From: Ignavibacteria bacterium
GTDB lineage: Bacteria > Bacteroidota > Ignavibacteria > UBA10030
Direction of reading: 5' to 3'
NCBI GenBank assembly: GCA_016873755.1
Contig: VGWB01000006.1
Span: forward strand, 1 to 41,764
Length of the DNA: 41,764 nt
A model generated the notes under the pieces. That model was not told where the DNA came from, searched no databases, and saw nothing but the letters and a program-made list of their open reading frames with translations. This document shows positions 1 to 8,682 of this stretch, in pieces. Made by a program: the position numbers and the translations under genes. The stretch's first letter is position 1. Each line of letters begins with the position of its first letter.

Positions 1-357
1 TTCCCGGAGCTCGTACGCGTAGCCCGATATCCTGCCAAGAGAATCAAGCGCAGACGTGTGGTCAATCTTCGTGTTGCTCCCTCCGCGGGCATGGTGGAGG
101 CCCTCTGCATAGTAGCTCCACACTTTGGTCACCCTTACGGCGCCGGTAGAGGTTGCCACCGCCGCCTCAACAATTCCATTGCACACCAACGCTTCGTTGA
201 AGTCCTTGCCGGTGTCCGTTTGATGGGAGGGTTGATAGACAACGGTGAATTGGGTACCATTGCGCGGTTCAAGCCCAGAGTGTCTTGTGGCAGTACAGGC
301 AGTAAGCGCAAGGGGCAGGAGGATACAGCTTACTTTCAGAAGCGAATTGACGCTCAT
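1..357 (-). CDS. Putative lipoprotein, N-terminal part (runs off the window)
   Basis: An open frame of 119 codons starts at the ATG at 357 and continues past the window edge without a stop. Residues 1-20 form a signal peptide with a hydrophobic core, ending in the lipobox LTAC with Cys21 as the predicted lipidated residue. The protein is therefore probably exported and membrane-anchored. The visible mature part (about 98 residues) contains FTVVYQPS near residue 40 and VTKVWSYYAEG near residue 80, and I do not recognise a family. It lies 108 bp downstream of dnaX on the same strand. The lipoprotein signal makes the start convincing; function is unknown. Confidence 0.72.
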   Translation of the reverse strand, partial: MSVNSLLKVSCILLPLALTACTATRHSGLEPRNGTQFTVVYQPSHQTDTGKDFNEALVCNGIVEAAVATSTGAVRVTKVWSYYAEGLHHARGGSNTKIDHTSALDSLGRISGYAYELRE

Positions 358-465
358 GGCACATGAAGAAGATCGTTCATGCTGGTCCATTATGGCCACA
401 TCTTGTTGTTGCAGGACGGGGTACGCGTTTCCCCAACGGGCGGTGGTAACGCGGCGGAGTATGCC

Positions 466-2241
466 TTAGTCCACTTGTTCAGCCCCCAACTCCCGCCTGA
501 GGGCAAGGAGGATGGGGTGTTCTTCACCATTCCCGTCGGTTGGCTTCTGTAACGAACGGGTAGGTGGAGGGTGTGTGAGGTGTTGATTCTCGGGTGGCAT
601 TGAAGATGAACGATGTTGCCTTGATCCGCCGTGGAGCACGGGCTCAATGCGAATCTTCCGTCCTGTGACCTTCTCGAATGAATCACCGAGGAACTCCTGG
701 TGACGTCTCAGTGAGGAAAGGTGGTAATCGTCGGGGCAGGCGATGCGCAGCGCTCCGCCGACCAAATCGAGAATACGGCTCTCGCCCAGAATTGTGCCGA
801 CCCCAATCTTCATCTTCCGCACTTCACCAATCCACTGCTGCCACTGCCCGTACGCCTCTTCGACGCTAATGGCTTGCAGGTTACCAAATGAATCGTTCTG
901 TGCGGCCCTCGTTGATCGGTAGGGCTCTGGGCTCTCTTGAACAGGTGTTGGGGTAACAAGATTCGGAGCGGCCGGATATGTGGCAGCACCTCCCAGTCTG
1001 CCGGCGCTCACCTGCCCTACAATCTTGACCTCGGCTGCGTCGCTGACCTGCAGGGGATGGCCGGCCACCGGTCGCTGTTCCCCATCGTTCCCGTTCAAGC
1101 TAGCTTTTTTTTTCAAATCATCTATTTGTCGCAGGAGGGCGTCAATCTGAACTGAGTGCTCAAGCTTGATCATTTGCAGAAGAGCGGCTTCGAGCTTGAA
1201 GCGTGGCTGTGGTGCCCATCGAATGGACTGTTCCAGCTCGTTTACCAACCTGATCAGGCGCAGGATATCGTTTTGCTGAAAGCTCTTTGCCACCTCCTTA
1301 TAGCGTTCGCGGTACATCTCTGACGCCTCGACGAGCTCTGTTGACTCTGTTGCTAACACGACAAGCAAGTTACGAAGATGCTCGGCGAGGCCGCCCAGGA
1401 ATTCCCGCAGATCATATCCATTCCGCACAATCTCGTCCACCAGCTCTATCCCACCCCGGACATCCCGGCTCTTAATCATATCGGTCACTCGGAAGTAGAG
1501 CTCCTGATCAACGGCGTTGAGTACCTTCAGCACATCTGCCGAACCGATTTCGTTGCCGCAGAATGAGCGGGCCTGGTCAAAAATGCTCTGAGCGTCCCGG
1601 AGCGATCCATCCCCTTTCTTTGCAATGATCATCAACGCGCCATCATCAATTGTTACGCCCTCCCCGCGGGAGATCGTGCGAAGGTTGCTTATCGTCTCGT
1701 CGATTGATATTCGGCGAAAATCAAAGCGCTGACAGCGTGAGAGGATCGTCATTGGAACCTTATGCACTTCGGTCGTCGCGAAGATAAAGACAACGTGCGG
1801 GGGCGGCTCTTCCAGGGTCTTCAGGAGCGCGTTGAAGGCTTCCTTGGTGAGCATGTGGACTTCATCGATGATATAGACCTTGTACTTCCCGCGGGTAGGC
1901 GTGTAACGTACCGACTCGCGCAGGTTGCGGATCTCTTCTACACCGCGGTTGGATGCTCCGTCGATCTCGATCACATCCAGGCTTCGTCCCGCGGTGATTT
2001 CCTGACAGACTTCGCAGCGGTTGTCTGGATTGCTCCCCTTAGGAGATTGGCAGTTGATGGCTTTTGCAAGGATGCGGGCCACGGTTGTTTTCCCTGTGCC
2101 ACGCAGACCGCTGAAAATGTACGCATGCGCAAGCCGATTCGAGGAAATGGCATTCCGCAGGGTGCTCGTGATATGGGGCTGACCGATAACCTCTTCGAAA
2201 ACCATCGGCCGCCACTTGCGTGCGGTTACTTGATAGGACAT
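466..2241 (-). CDS. dnaX: DNA polymerase III subunit gamma/tau
   Basis: Clamp-loader ATPase of the replicative polymerase, 591 aa. Seen: N-terminal motif YQVTARKWRP, Walker A GLRGTGKT (45-52), Walker B IIDEVHML (124-131) and sensor-1 SRC (168-170). The AAA+ core and collar reach about residue 370. A polar linker follows, then a C-terminal domain (about 470-560) of the tau type that binds polymerase or helicase. The small zinc module shows only Cys64, Cys76 and Cys79; the ligand at E. coli position 73 is Asp. Codons 377-379 are a run of nine A (1105-1113 on the minus strand), and slipping either way meets a stop within two or three codons, so a gamma-like short form of 380-381 aa may also be made. 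There is no clear ribosome binding site at the ATG. The upstream neighbour on this strand is lon. Confidence 0.97.
   Translation of the reverse strand: MSYQVTARKWRPMVFEEVIGQPHITSTLRNAISSNRLAHAYIFSGLRGTGKTTVARILAKAINCQSPKGSNPDNRCEVCQEITAGRSLDVIEIDGASNRGVEEIRNLRESVRYTPTRGKYKVYIIDEVHMLTKEAFNALLKTLEEPPPHVVFIFATTEVHKVPMTILSRCQRFDFRRISIDETISNLRTISRGEGVTIDDGALMIIAKKGDGSLRDAQSIFDQARSFCGNEIGSADVLKVLNAVDQELYFRVTDMIKSRDVRGGIELVDEIVRNGYDLREFLGGLAEHLRNLLVVLATESTELVEASEMYRERYKEVAKSFQQNDILRLIRLVNELEQSIRWAPQPRFKLEAALLQMIKLEHSVQIDALLRQIDDLKKKASLNGNDGEQRPVAGHPLQVSDAAEVKIVGQVSAGRLGGAATYPAAPNLVTPTPVQESPEPYRSTRAAQNDSFGNLQAISVEEAYGQWQQWIGEVRKMKIGVGTILGESRILDLVGGALRIACPDDYHLSSLRRHQEFLGDSFEKVTGRKIRIEPVLHGGSRQHRSSSMPPENQHLTHPPPTRSLQKPTDGNGEEHPILLALRRELGAEQVD
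1105..1113 (-). promoter_or_regulatory. A9 slippage site inside dnaX
   Basis: Nine consecutive A in the coding strand encode Lys377-Lys379. With one A lost, the frame reads Lys-Lys-Lys-Leu-Ala-stop; with one A gained (or a -1 shift) it reads Lys-Lys-Lys-Ser-stop. Both alternative frames are thus closed at once, just after domain III. In Thermus thermophilus dnaX an A9 run makes gamma by transcriptional slippage, and E. coli uses a -1 ribosomal frameshift at a shorter A run. The function here is inferred from that precedent. Confidence 0.6.
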
Positions 2242-2369
2242 ACAGTCAGAAAGTAAAGATTAAAATCTAAAAAGCAAAATGGGTGGGTTCGGGATTCGTA
2301 AGAATCGGGAGTCTGGGGGTTCGGTGTACACAGGCACTAGGCCCGCCTGCGTTTGGTCTTTACTTCTCT

Positions 2370-4763
2370 CTATTTTCGCTCATGGAAGACGTACGTCGCC
2401 GCTTCTTCAATTGTTTCCACTGCAAGAATCTTGAGCCCCTCTTTCACCTTCTTCGGAATCTCCGCGAGGTCCTTCAGGTTCTCCTTTGGAACAATGACGG
2501 TCTTGATACCGCTTCGTTGTGCAGCAAGCAGCTTTTCGTTCAAGCCACCAACCGCCAGCACGTTTCCGCGAAGTGTGATTTCTCCAGTCATTGCTACGTC
2601 GTTCCGCGCCGGACGGTTACTGGCTACCGAGATGATTGCCATCGCCATGGTAATTCCAGCCGACGGGCCGTCCTTCGGGATCGACCCTTCCGGCAGGTGG
2701 ATGTGGATTTCTTTTTCTTTCGTGAAGTCTGCGTCAATGCCAAATTTCTTGGCGTTCGATCGGATATAGCTGAGGGCCGCCTGTGCGGATTCTTTCATCA
2801 CCTCCCCGAGTTGTCCGGTAAGCGTGAGCTTCTGCGTTCCCTTCATCACTGTCGCATCCACAGTGAGGATATCGCCCCCGACACTGGTCCACGCAAGGCC
2901 CGTCACCGATCCAACGCGCCGCTCGCGCTCTGCTTCCTTTCTCCGGAATTTAGGAACACCGAGGTAGTGCTCAACTTTTTCCTTTGTGACCGCGAGGGAT
3001 TTCCTGCTTTTTCGTTTTCCAGACGACCCGTCTTTCTGCTTGCGAAGCACAATTTCTTTGGCGGCCTTGCGGCAGATCGAGGCGATTTCTCTCTCCACAT
3101 TTCGCACACCCGCTTCACGCGTATACTCCTGAATGATACGCTCAATCGCCGCGTCTTCAAATCGCAGCTCGCTGTCACCAAGACCGTGGGCGAGCAATTG
3201 CTTTCGGATAATGTGGCGCTTGGCGATCTCGCGCTTGTCATAGTCGAGGTAGCCCGGCAGCTCGATGATCTCCATCCGGTCCTGTAACGGCATGGGAATC
3301 GCGTACCGCACGTTGGCTGTGGTAATGAACATTACCTTGGAGAGATCATAGTCGACATCCAAGTAGTGATCATTGAATGTGTTGTTCTGTTCGGGATCGA
3401 GCACCTCAAGCAACGCCGCAGACGGATCACCCCTGAAATCCATGCTCATCTTGTCGACTTCATCCATTAACATTACGGGGTTGGTTACGCCGGCTCGTTT
3501 CATCGATTGGATGATCTTCCCGGGCATCGAGCCGATATACGTACGGCGGTGACCCCGGATCTCCGCCTCATCACGCACACCGCCAAGCGAGATCCGCACC
3601 AGCTTCCGCCCGAGCGCCCGGGCTATCGATTTTGCCAATGAGGTTTTCCCAACGCCCGGCGGCCCGACAAAACAGAGAATCTGCCCCTTCATTTCCTTTA
3701 CGAGGTTGAGTACTGCGATATGCTCGAGGATCCGTTCCTTCGGCTTTTCCAGTCCGAAATGATCTTCATCCAGAATCTGTTTCACGTGCTGAACATCGAG
3801 GTTGTCCTTGGTCTTCTGCGACCAGGGAACTGCAACCAGCCAGTCCAAGTAGTTGCGCGTTACGGTAAACTCGGGTGACATGGGGGGAGTTTTCTTGAGC
3901 TTGTTGAACTCCTCCACGGCCTTCTCCTCCACTTCCTTCGGCATCCTCGCTTTTTGGATCTGCTCCTTGAGCTTTGCCAGTTCGGGGGAGGCTTCGTCCT
4001 CACCGAGCTCGTCCTGGAGTATGCGAATCTGCTCCTGGATGAAAAACTTCCGCTGTGATTTCTGGATATTGTTTTGAACCTTTGTGTCGAGTTCACGCTC
4101 CATTTTAAGAATATCGATCTCTGTTGTCAGGATCTTTGACAACTCATAGAGTTGTTGCCGCAGGTGCTGGGTCTGCAAAATACGTTGTTTGATATCAACG
4201 TTATGCACAAGGTTTGCAGCCATATAAAAGAGCTTGCGGTGAGGCTCTTTGATTCCCTCAAATGCCATCAAGATCTCCGGCGGCACGTTGCGGCTAAGCT
4301 TGACATACTCCTGAAACAACGCAGAGGTGTGCCGAACAAGGGCATCAACTTCATGGCCTGCCTGCAACTCCGATCTGTTGAGAACAATCTCCGCCTCAAG
4401 AAACGCTGGATTCGGAATGAACTTCTTGATGGTAGCCTGCACAACTCCATCGACGAGGATTTTCATAAGCCCGTTCGGCAGCTTCAGCATCTGGATGATC
4501 TTCGCAACCGTGCCATGATGATAAATATCATCGGCGGTTGGTTCCTCAACGGCGGCGTTCTTCTGTGCAACCAAGAAGATGTTCTTGCCACGCTCCAACG
4601 CCTGGTTTGCGGCCTTCAGTGAGCTTTCCCTGCCAACGAGCACCGGGAAGATCATGTATGGAAAAACTACTACATCCCGTAGGGGCAATACTGGCAGCGT
4701 TGTGGGGATATTGTCGATCGTCTCAACCGCCCCGTCCCCCAGCTTGATCGGTGTCTCGCTCAT
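2370..4763 (-). CDS. lon: ATP-dependent protease Lon
   Basis: Cytoplasmic AAA+ serine protease that degrades misfolded and regulatory proteins; 797 aa, close to the usual bacterial length. Seen in order: N-terminal LON substrate-recognition domain starting at LPVLPLRDVVVFP, a coiled middle region, Walker A GPPGVGKTSLAKSI, a Walker B stretch (VMLMDEVDKM), and a C-terminal protease domain with the catalytic-serine motif KDGPSAGITMA. A basic insert (GSSGKRKSRKS) lies between the ATPase and protease domains. It is transcribed divergently from pxpB, with a promoter candidate at 4841-4869 and a leader hairpin at 4805-4822. The start fits the family N-terminus. Confidence 0.98.
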   Translation of the reverse strand: MSETPIKLGDGAVETIDNIPTTLPVLPLRDVVVFPYMIFPVLVGRESSLKAANQALERGKNIFLVAQKNAAVEEPTADDIYHHGTVAKIIQMLKLPNGLMKILVDGVVQATIKKFIPNPAFLEAEIVLNRSELQAGHEVDALVRHTSALFQEYVKLSRNVPPEILMAFEGIKEPHRKLFYMAANLVHNVDIKQRILQTQHLRQQLYELSKILTTEIDILKMERELDTKVQNNIQKSQRKFFIQEQIRILQDELGEDEASPELAKLKEQIQKARMPKEVEEKAVEEFNKLKKTPPMSPEFTVTRNYLDWLVAVPWSQKTKDNLDVQHVKQILDEDHFGLEKPKERILEHIAVLNLVKEMKGQILCFVGPPGVGKTSLAKSIARALGRKLVRISLGGVRDEAEIRGHRRTYIGSMPGKIIQSMKRAGVTNPVMLMDEVDKMSMDFRGDPSAALLEVLDPEQNNTFNDHYLDVDYDLSKVMFITTANVRYAIPMPLQDRMEIIELPGYLDYDKREIAKRHIIRKQLLAHGLGDSELRFEDAAIERIIQEYTREAGVRNVEREIASICRKAAKEIVLRKQKDGSSGKRKSRKSLAVTKEKVEHYLGVPKFRRKEAERERRVGSVTGLAWTSVGGDILTVDATVMKGTQKLTLTGQLGEVMKESAQAALSYIRSNAKKFGIDADFTKEKEIHIHLPEGSIPKDGPSAGITMAMAIISVASNRPARNDVAMTGEITLRGNVLAVGGLNEKLLAAQRSGIKTVIVPKENLKDLAEIPKKVKEGLKILAVETIEEAATYVFHERK

Positions 4764-4804
4764 AGTCCTTGCAGCGACCTCACATCAAGTCCAAAACGAA
4801 AAGC

Positions 4805-4822
4805 GTCCCGTTCTATCGGGAC
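4805..4822 (-). promoter_or_regulatory. Hairpin in the lon leader
   Basis: Perfect 6-bp inverted repeat GTCCCG/CGGGAC around a 6-nt loop. It lies about 12-29 nt after the predicted lon transcription start and about 40 nt before the start codon. It could be an operator for a heat-shock-type repressor or an RNA hairpin. It does not match the CIRCE consensus I know. Function is unproven. Confidence 0.35.
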
Positions 4823-4840
4823 ACCCTGCTGTTTTCAATC

Positions 4841-4869
4841 AATATACCCACAAAAGCCAGCAGAAGCAA
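4841..4869 (-). promoter_or_regulatory. Candidate lon promoter
   Basis: On the minus strand TTGCTT (4864-4869) and TATATT (4841-4846) are separated by 17 bp, a sigma70-like arrangement. The expected start is near 4834, giving a leader of about 70 nt before the lon ATG. Confidence 0.45.
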
Positions 4870-4967
4870 GAAAGCTTCCGGCACCACCCGTAAGTGGTAC
4901 GCCTCTACACTCACACCGTTGAATCATCCTCCAAAATTACTTATCGTGAACAACAATTGTGAACGCC

Positions 4968-5690
4968 ATGTTCTCCGAGGTGCTCCGGTACCCACGCTTG
5001 CAGCTTGCGAGCGATTGCTCGGTGCTGGTGACGTTTGGCATCAACATCTCGCGCGAACATCACCGAGATGTTGTTCGACTATTCACGCTCCTGCTTTCTG
5101 AGCGCCATCCGGCTATTCGAAATCTGCACCCGGCATACTGCTCGCTGCTTATCACGTTTGATCCGCTTGTAGCAGATCCACATCATTTTCGGGATTTCAT
5201 CCACGGCCTGGTTGAACGCATCGATTCGGTGCTCTTACCGATGTCGCGCGTCGTTGAGATTCCTGTATGCTATGATACCGCCCTCGGTCCCGACCTCCAA
5301 TTTGTCGCATCTCATAACCATATTAGCGTGGCAGAGGTGATCCGCTACCACTCCTCAACCGAATATCTTGTATACTTCCTCGGATTCTCTCCCGGTTTTC
5401 CATATCTCGGTGAACTCCCGAAGCAGCTTTTCGCTCCACGTTTACCAACGCCGCGTGTGAAGGTTCCCGCCGGCAGCGTTGCAATAGGAGGAAATCAAAC
5501 CGGAATCTACCCTGCAGATTCCCCGGGAGGCTGGCGAATCATTGGACGGACCCCTTTGAAGCTCTTCCGGGCAGAGCGTTCAGAACCAGCGTTGCTCCAT
5601 ATGGGCGACATCGTGCGTTTTGTCCCCATCACGAGAAGGGAGTTCAATGAAATGGCTCTCCTGAGTATGAATCAATGGAGGGTTGCTTGA
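4968..5690 (+). CDS. pxpB: 5-oxoprolinase subunit PxpB (KipI family)
   Basis: Subunit of the bacterial ATP-dependent 5-oxoprolinase PxpABC, which opens pyroglutamate to glutamate. Seen: the family motif FSPGFPYLGEL, then PRVKVPAGSVAIGGNQTGIY and SPGGWRIIGRTPLKLF in the C-terminal cyclophilin-like half. The protein is about 240 aa, as usual. The start could be the ATG at 4968 or a GTG at 4959; neither has a clear ribosome binding site. A weak promoter (TTGAAT, 17 bp, TATCGT at 4919-4947) would give a very short leader. It is the first gene of a four-gene plus-strand operon and overlaps pxpC by 4 nt. The older KipI name reflects a sporulation-kinase inhibitor role in Bacillus that need not apply here. 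Confidence 0.93.
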   Translation: MFSEVLRYPRLQLASDCSVLVTFGINISREHHRDVVRLFTLLLSERHPAIRNLHPAYCSLLITFDPLVADPHHFRDFIHGLVERIDSVLLPMSRVVEIPVCYDTALGPDLQFVASHNHISVAEVIRYHSSTEYLVYFLGFSPGFPYLGELPKQLFAPRLPTPRVKVPAGSVAIGGNQTGIYPADSPGGWRIIGRTPLKLFRAERSEPALLHMGDIVRFVPITRREFNEMALLSMNQWRVA

Positions 5691-6643
5691 ACGAGATATC
5701 CTACATTAACGTCATATCTCCGGGTTTTCAGACTACCGTTCAAGACCTCGGCAGGTATGGGTTTGCTCATCTAGGAGTGTCTGCGTCCGGCGCGGCTGAC
5801 CCTGTTTCGCTTCGGATCGGGAATTTGCTTCTCGGCAATCCACAAAATGCCGCAGCATTGGAATTAACACTTGTGGGTGGGGAATATCAATTCGAATCCG
5901 GCTGTGTTTTTGCCCTGACAGGATCTGATTTTGGCGCAACGCTTGATGGGCAAGAAATCCCCTTGTGGTCATCCGTCAAGGCACAGGCGGGGCAAATATT
6001 GCGGTCCGGTTCAACCAGGTCGGGGGCACGATGTTATCTCTGCATCGGGGGCGGCATTAACACCAGGCGAGTGCTGGGAAGTTTTTCAACGCACGTGATG
6101 ACCTCAATCGGTGGCTTTTCCGGCAGGCCCTTAAGAGGTGGCGATCGGGTCCGGTTTCTCGGCCAGGTGGGTGATGCTCCGTTTAGACCACAGCGCCTCA
6201 AAAAGGCCGTTATTCATCAGCTTATGCACAGGTCGGTTATTCGAGTCACGCATGGTCCCCAAGCCGATTTGTTTTCTGATGAAGTGACGGCGCTTTTTAC
6301 CACGGCGGTGTATCATGTGACCGAGGAGACAAATCGCATGGGCCTCCGTCTCACGGGTTCGGTCCTAAAGCAAGAAAGAGCTGCAGAGATGGTAACTGAG
6401 GGTGTGGCACTGGGGGCTGTCCAGATTCCACCCAGCGGAGAACCTATTCTCTTGTTCGTGGAGCACCAAACAACGGGCGGGTATCCAAAAATCGCCAATG
6501 TTGTTTCCGCTGATATCCACATCTTGGGGCAGCTACGTCCTCGAGACTCTGTTCGCTTCGAATTCATCTCCTTCGAGCGCGCCCATGAACTGCTCCTCCG
6601 CCAGGAGGCCATGATTTCAACTCAATTCCTTGAGTTCGTATGA
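5687..6643 (+). CDS. pxpC: 5-oxoprolinase subunit PxpC (KipA family)
   Basis: Partner of PxpB in the 5-oxoprolinase complex, 318 aa from the chosen start. Seen: the N-terminal signature ISPGFQTTVQDLGRYG, then GVSASGAADPVSLRIGN, GGGINTRRVLGS in the middle, and EHQTTGGYPKIANV near the C-terminus, all typical of the carboxyltransferase-like KipA domain. I chose the TTG at 5687 because GGAGGG lies 4 nt upstream and the codon overlaps the pxpB stop as TTGA. An ATG at 5675 would add four residues. The stop overlaps the start of the transporter gene as ATGA, so translational coupling along the operon is likely. Confidence 0.94.
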   Translation: MNEISYINVISPGFQTTVQDLGRYGFAHLGVSASGAADPVSLRIGNLLLGNPQNAAALELTLVGGEYQFESGCVFALTGSDFGATLDGQEIPLWSSVKAQAGQILRSGSTRSGARCYLCIGGGINTRRVLGSFSTHVMTSIGGFSGRPLRGGDRVRFLGQVGDAPFRPQRLKKAVIHQLMHRSVIRVTHGPQADLFSDEVTALFTTAVYHVTEETNRMGLRLTGSVLKQERAAEMVTEGVALGAVQIPPSGEPILLFVEHQTTGGYPKIANVVSADIHILGQLRPRDSVRFEFISFERAHELLLRQEAMISTQFLEFV

Positions 6644-7875
6644 GTTTCATCTCTCAGTTCGGCTCAATAACCCGTGAGCAGTGGAAGACCCTCGTCGCGG
6701 CGCAACTCGGCTGGATGTTGGATGCTATGGATATCATGCTTTATGCTTTTGCGCTGACAACCATCCAGAGAGAGTTCGGCCTCTCTTCTGCCGAGGCGGG
6801 AGCTCTCGCCTCTGCAACACTTATTGCCTCCTCGGCTGGTGGGGTTCTCTTCGGAATCCTTGCCGATAGAATCGGGAGGGCAAGATCGCTCATGTTGTCC
6901 ATTCTGGTCTATTCCATCTTCACCGCACTTACTGCTACGGCCGGCTCGCTTGCTGAACTTGTACTCTGGCGCTGTCTTGTCGGTCTTGGTATGGGTGGAG
7001 AGTGGTCTGCCGGCTCCGTCTTGGTTTCAGAAACCTGGCCAGCCGAGCATCGTGGCAAAGCGATCGGCCTGATGCAATCGGGCTGGGCGGTCGGTTACAT
7101 CTTCGCCGCCCTCTTGGCAGCAGTTATTCTGCCTGATCTTGGATGGCGGGTCTTGTTTCTCGTGGGCATTGCACCGGCGTTTCTTACGCTCTGGATTCGA
7201 AAGCACGTGCAGGAACCCGCGATTTGGATCGACCGTGCGCGGCGTCCTCGGGTTAGTAAGGATAATGCAATTGGGGAGATCCTGCGGCCACCGCTGTTAC
7301 AGAAGACTCTTCTTGGCACCCTTGTTACCATGTCTGTGTTATTTGCCTACTGGGGTTTGTTTACATGGATGCCTTCATTTCTCGCACGGCCGTTTGACCA
7401 AGGCGGCGCCGGCCTCGGCATCGTGAAGAGCTCAACGTGGATTATCCCCATGCAAATCGGGGCATTCTTCGGCTACGTACTGTTTGGTTTCCTTGCCGAC
7501 CGCTTTGGACGACGGCCGGTCTTTCTGTTCTTCTTGCTCTGCGCAGCGCTTCTTGTTCCTATCTACGGTCAGCTTGCTCGCCATGAGGTTGTTCTCCTTC
7601 TTCTCGGTCCTTGCATTGGCTTCTTCGGTCATGGGTATTTCAGTGTTTTCGGCGCAATGCTCTCCGAGCTATTTCCAACGCACATTCGCGCCACAGCACA
7701 GGGCTTAGTCTACAATGGTGGCCGGGCCTTTAGTGCCTTGGCGCCATATACCGTCGGTGCTCTTGCCGACCAATATGGAGTGGGGAGTGCGCTTGCCGTT
7801 ACAGCCGCGTTCTTTCTCGCCGGGGCCGGACTGATGTTTCTGCTACCAGAAACTCGCGGTCAACACCTACAATAG
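6640..7875 (+). CDS. MFS transporter within the 5-oxoprolinase operon
   Basis: Inner-membrane major facilitator superfamily permease, 411 aa, with about 12 hydrophobic segments. Seen: WMLDAMDIMLYAFALTTI in helix 1, the loop 2-3 motif GILADRIGRARSL and its counterpart GFLADRFGRRPVFL in the second half. WSAGSVLVSETWPAEHRGKA resembles the sialate/aromatic-acid/H+ symporter branch. The gene overlaps pxpC by 4 nt and precedes pxpA by 48 nt, so it is embedded in the operon. The likely cargo is 5-oxoproline or a related small acid; this is inferred from context only. Confidence 0.9.
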   Translation: MSFISQFGSITREQWKTLVAAQLGWMLDAMDIMLYAFALTTIQREFGLSSAEAGALASATLIASSAGGVLFGILADRIGRARSLMLSILVYSIFTALTATAGSLAELVLWRCLVGLGMGGEWSAGSVLVSETWPAEHRGKAIGLMQSGWAVGYIFAALLAAVILPDLGWRVLFLVGIAPAFLTLWIRKHVQEPAIWIDRARRPRVSKDNAIGEILRPPLLQKTLLGTLVTMSVLFAYWGLFTWMPSFLARPFDQGGAGLGIVKSSTWIIPMQIGAFFGYVLFGFLADRFGRRPVFLFFLLCAALLVPIYGQLARHEVVLLLLGPCIGFFGHGYFSVFGAMLSELFPTHIRATAQGLVYNGGRAFSALAPYTVGALADQYGVGSALAVTAAFFLAGAGLMFLLPETRGQHLQ

Positions 7876-7923
7876 AAATGACGCCGGCTCAACAATCGCG
7901 TAGATCTCGACAGACAATCAACC

Positions 7924-8682
7924 ATGAAGAAAATCATCGACATCAATTCGGACCTCGGCGAGCGGCCTGAGGCGCTCGCCAATGGCAGTGAGGAAGAACT
8001 GATCTGGCACATCTCTTCTGCAAATATCGCGTGTGGCGGACATGCCGGTGATGCGCAGACGATGATGAAAGCAATTGAACTTTGCGCGAAGTATGGCGTT
8101 GCAATCGGGGCACATCCAGGTTACCCCGATCGTGAAAATTTTGGACGAGTTGAAATGAACCTCTCCGCCCAGGAGATCGAACTGTCTGTTCTTGCGCAGG
8201 TGAGAACGCTTGTTGATCTCGCCCAGAGTGTTAGCTGCACGGTGCGGCATGTCAAGCCCCACGGAGCGCTGTACAATTCGGCAGCAAGCAACCCTGCGAC
8301 CGCGCGCGCAATTGCGAGGGCTGTGTGTGGTGTAGATAAGTCGTTGATTTTAATTGGCTTGGCTGGGTCGAGGATGCTTGAGGTGTGGAAAAATCAGGGA
8401 TGTCACGCCGCTGCCGAGGCTTTTGCAGACCGGCGCTATGAACCTGATGGCTCTCTACGCTCCCGCGCATTTGCGGATGCGCTTATCACCGATCCTGCAG
8501 ATGCTGCACTGCAGGCGGTCCAAATAGCCAGGGATGGTTATGCGGTTGCTGCAGATGGTGCTCGGGTTCCAATTGACGCGCGGACCCTTTCCATTCACAG
8601 CGACACACCGAACGCGATTGCGATCGCCGGAGCCGTTCGTGATCGGCTTCTCCGGGAGGGAGTCAAGATCGCTCCGCCCTAA
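7924..8682 (+). CDS. pxpA: 5-oxoprolinase subunit PxpA (LamB/YcsF family)
   Basis: Third subunit of the PxpABC 5-oxoprolinase, 252 aa, the usual length. Seen: the opening motif IDINSDLGE, SSANIACGGHAGD (residues about 36-48), GAHPGYPDRENFGR and VKPHGALYN, all characteristic of the YcsF family (deacetylase-like beta/alpha barrel). It is the last gene of the operon and its 3' end overlaps the convergent DUF2461 gene by 4 nt. All three catalytic subunits are present, so the enzyme should be complete. Confidence 0.95.
   Translation: MKKIIDINSDLGERPEALANGSEEELIWHISSANIACGGHAGDAQTMMKAIELCAKYGVAIGAHPGYPDRENFGRVEMNLSAQEIELSVLAQVRTLVDLAQSVSCTVRHVKPHGALYNSAASNPATARAIARAVCGVDKSLILIGLAGSRMLEVWKNQGCHAAAEAFADRRYEPDGSLRSRAFADALITDPADAALQAVQIARDGYAVAADGARVPIDARTLSIHSDTPNAIAIAGAVRDRLLREGVKIAPP

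Noticed and set aside
2242-2369. Terminator between lon and dnaX (GATTC-4-GAATC)
   Set aside because: The stem is only 5 bp and has no U-tract on the minus strand.
2283-3287. Long plus-strand open frame of 334 codons opposite lon
   Set aside because: It is antisense to well-conserved Lon codons and has no family resemblance; third-position bias explains the lack of stops.
3778-3798. parS-like TGTTTCACGTGCTGAACA inside lon
   Set aside because: Only one half-site is intact; two bases are inserted in the other arm, and it lies in conserved coding sequence.
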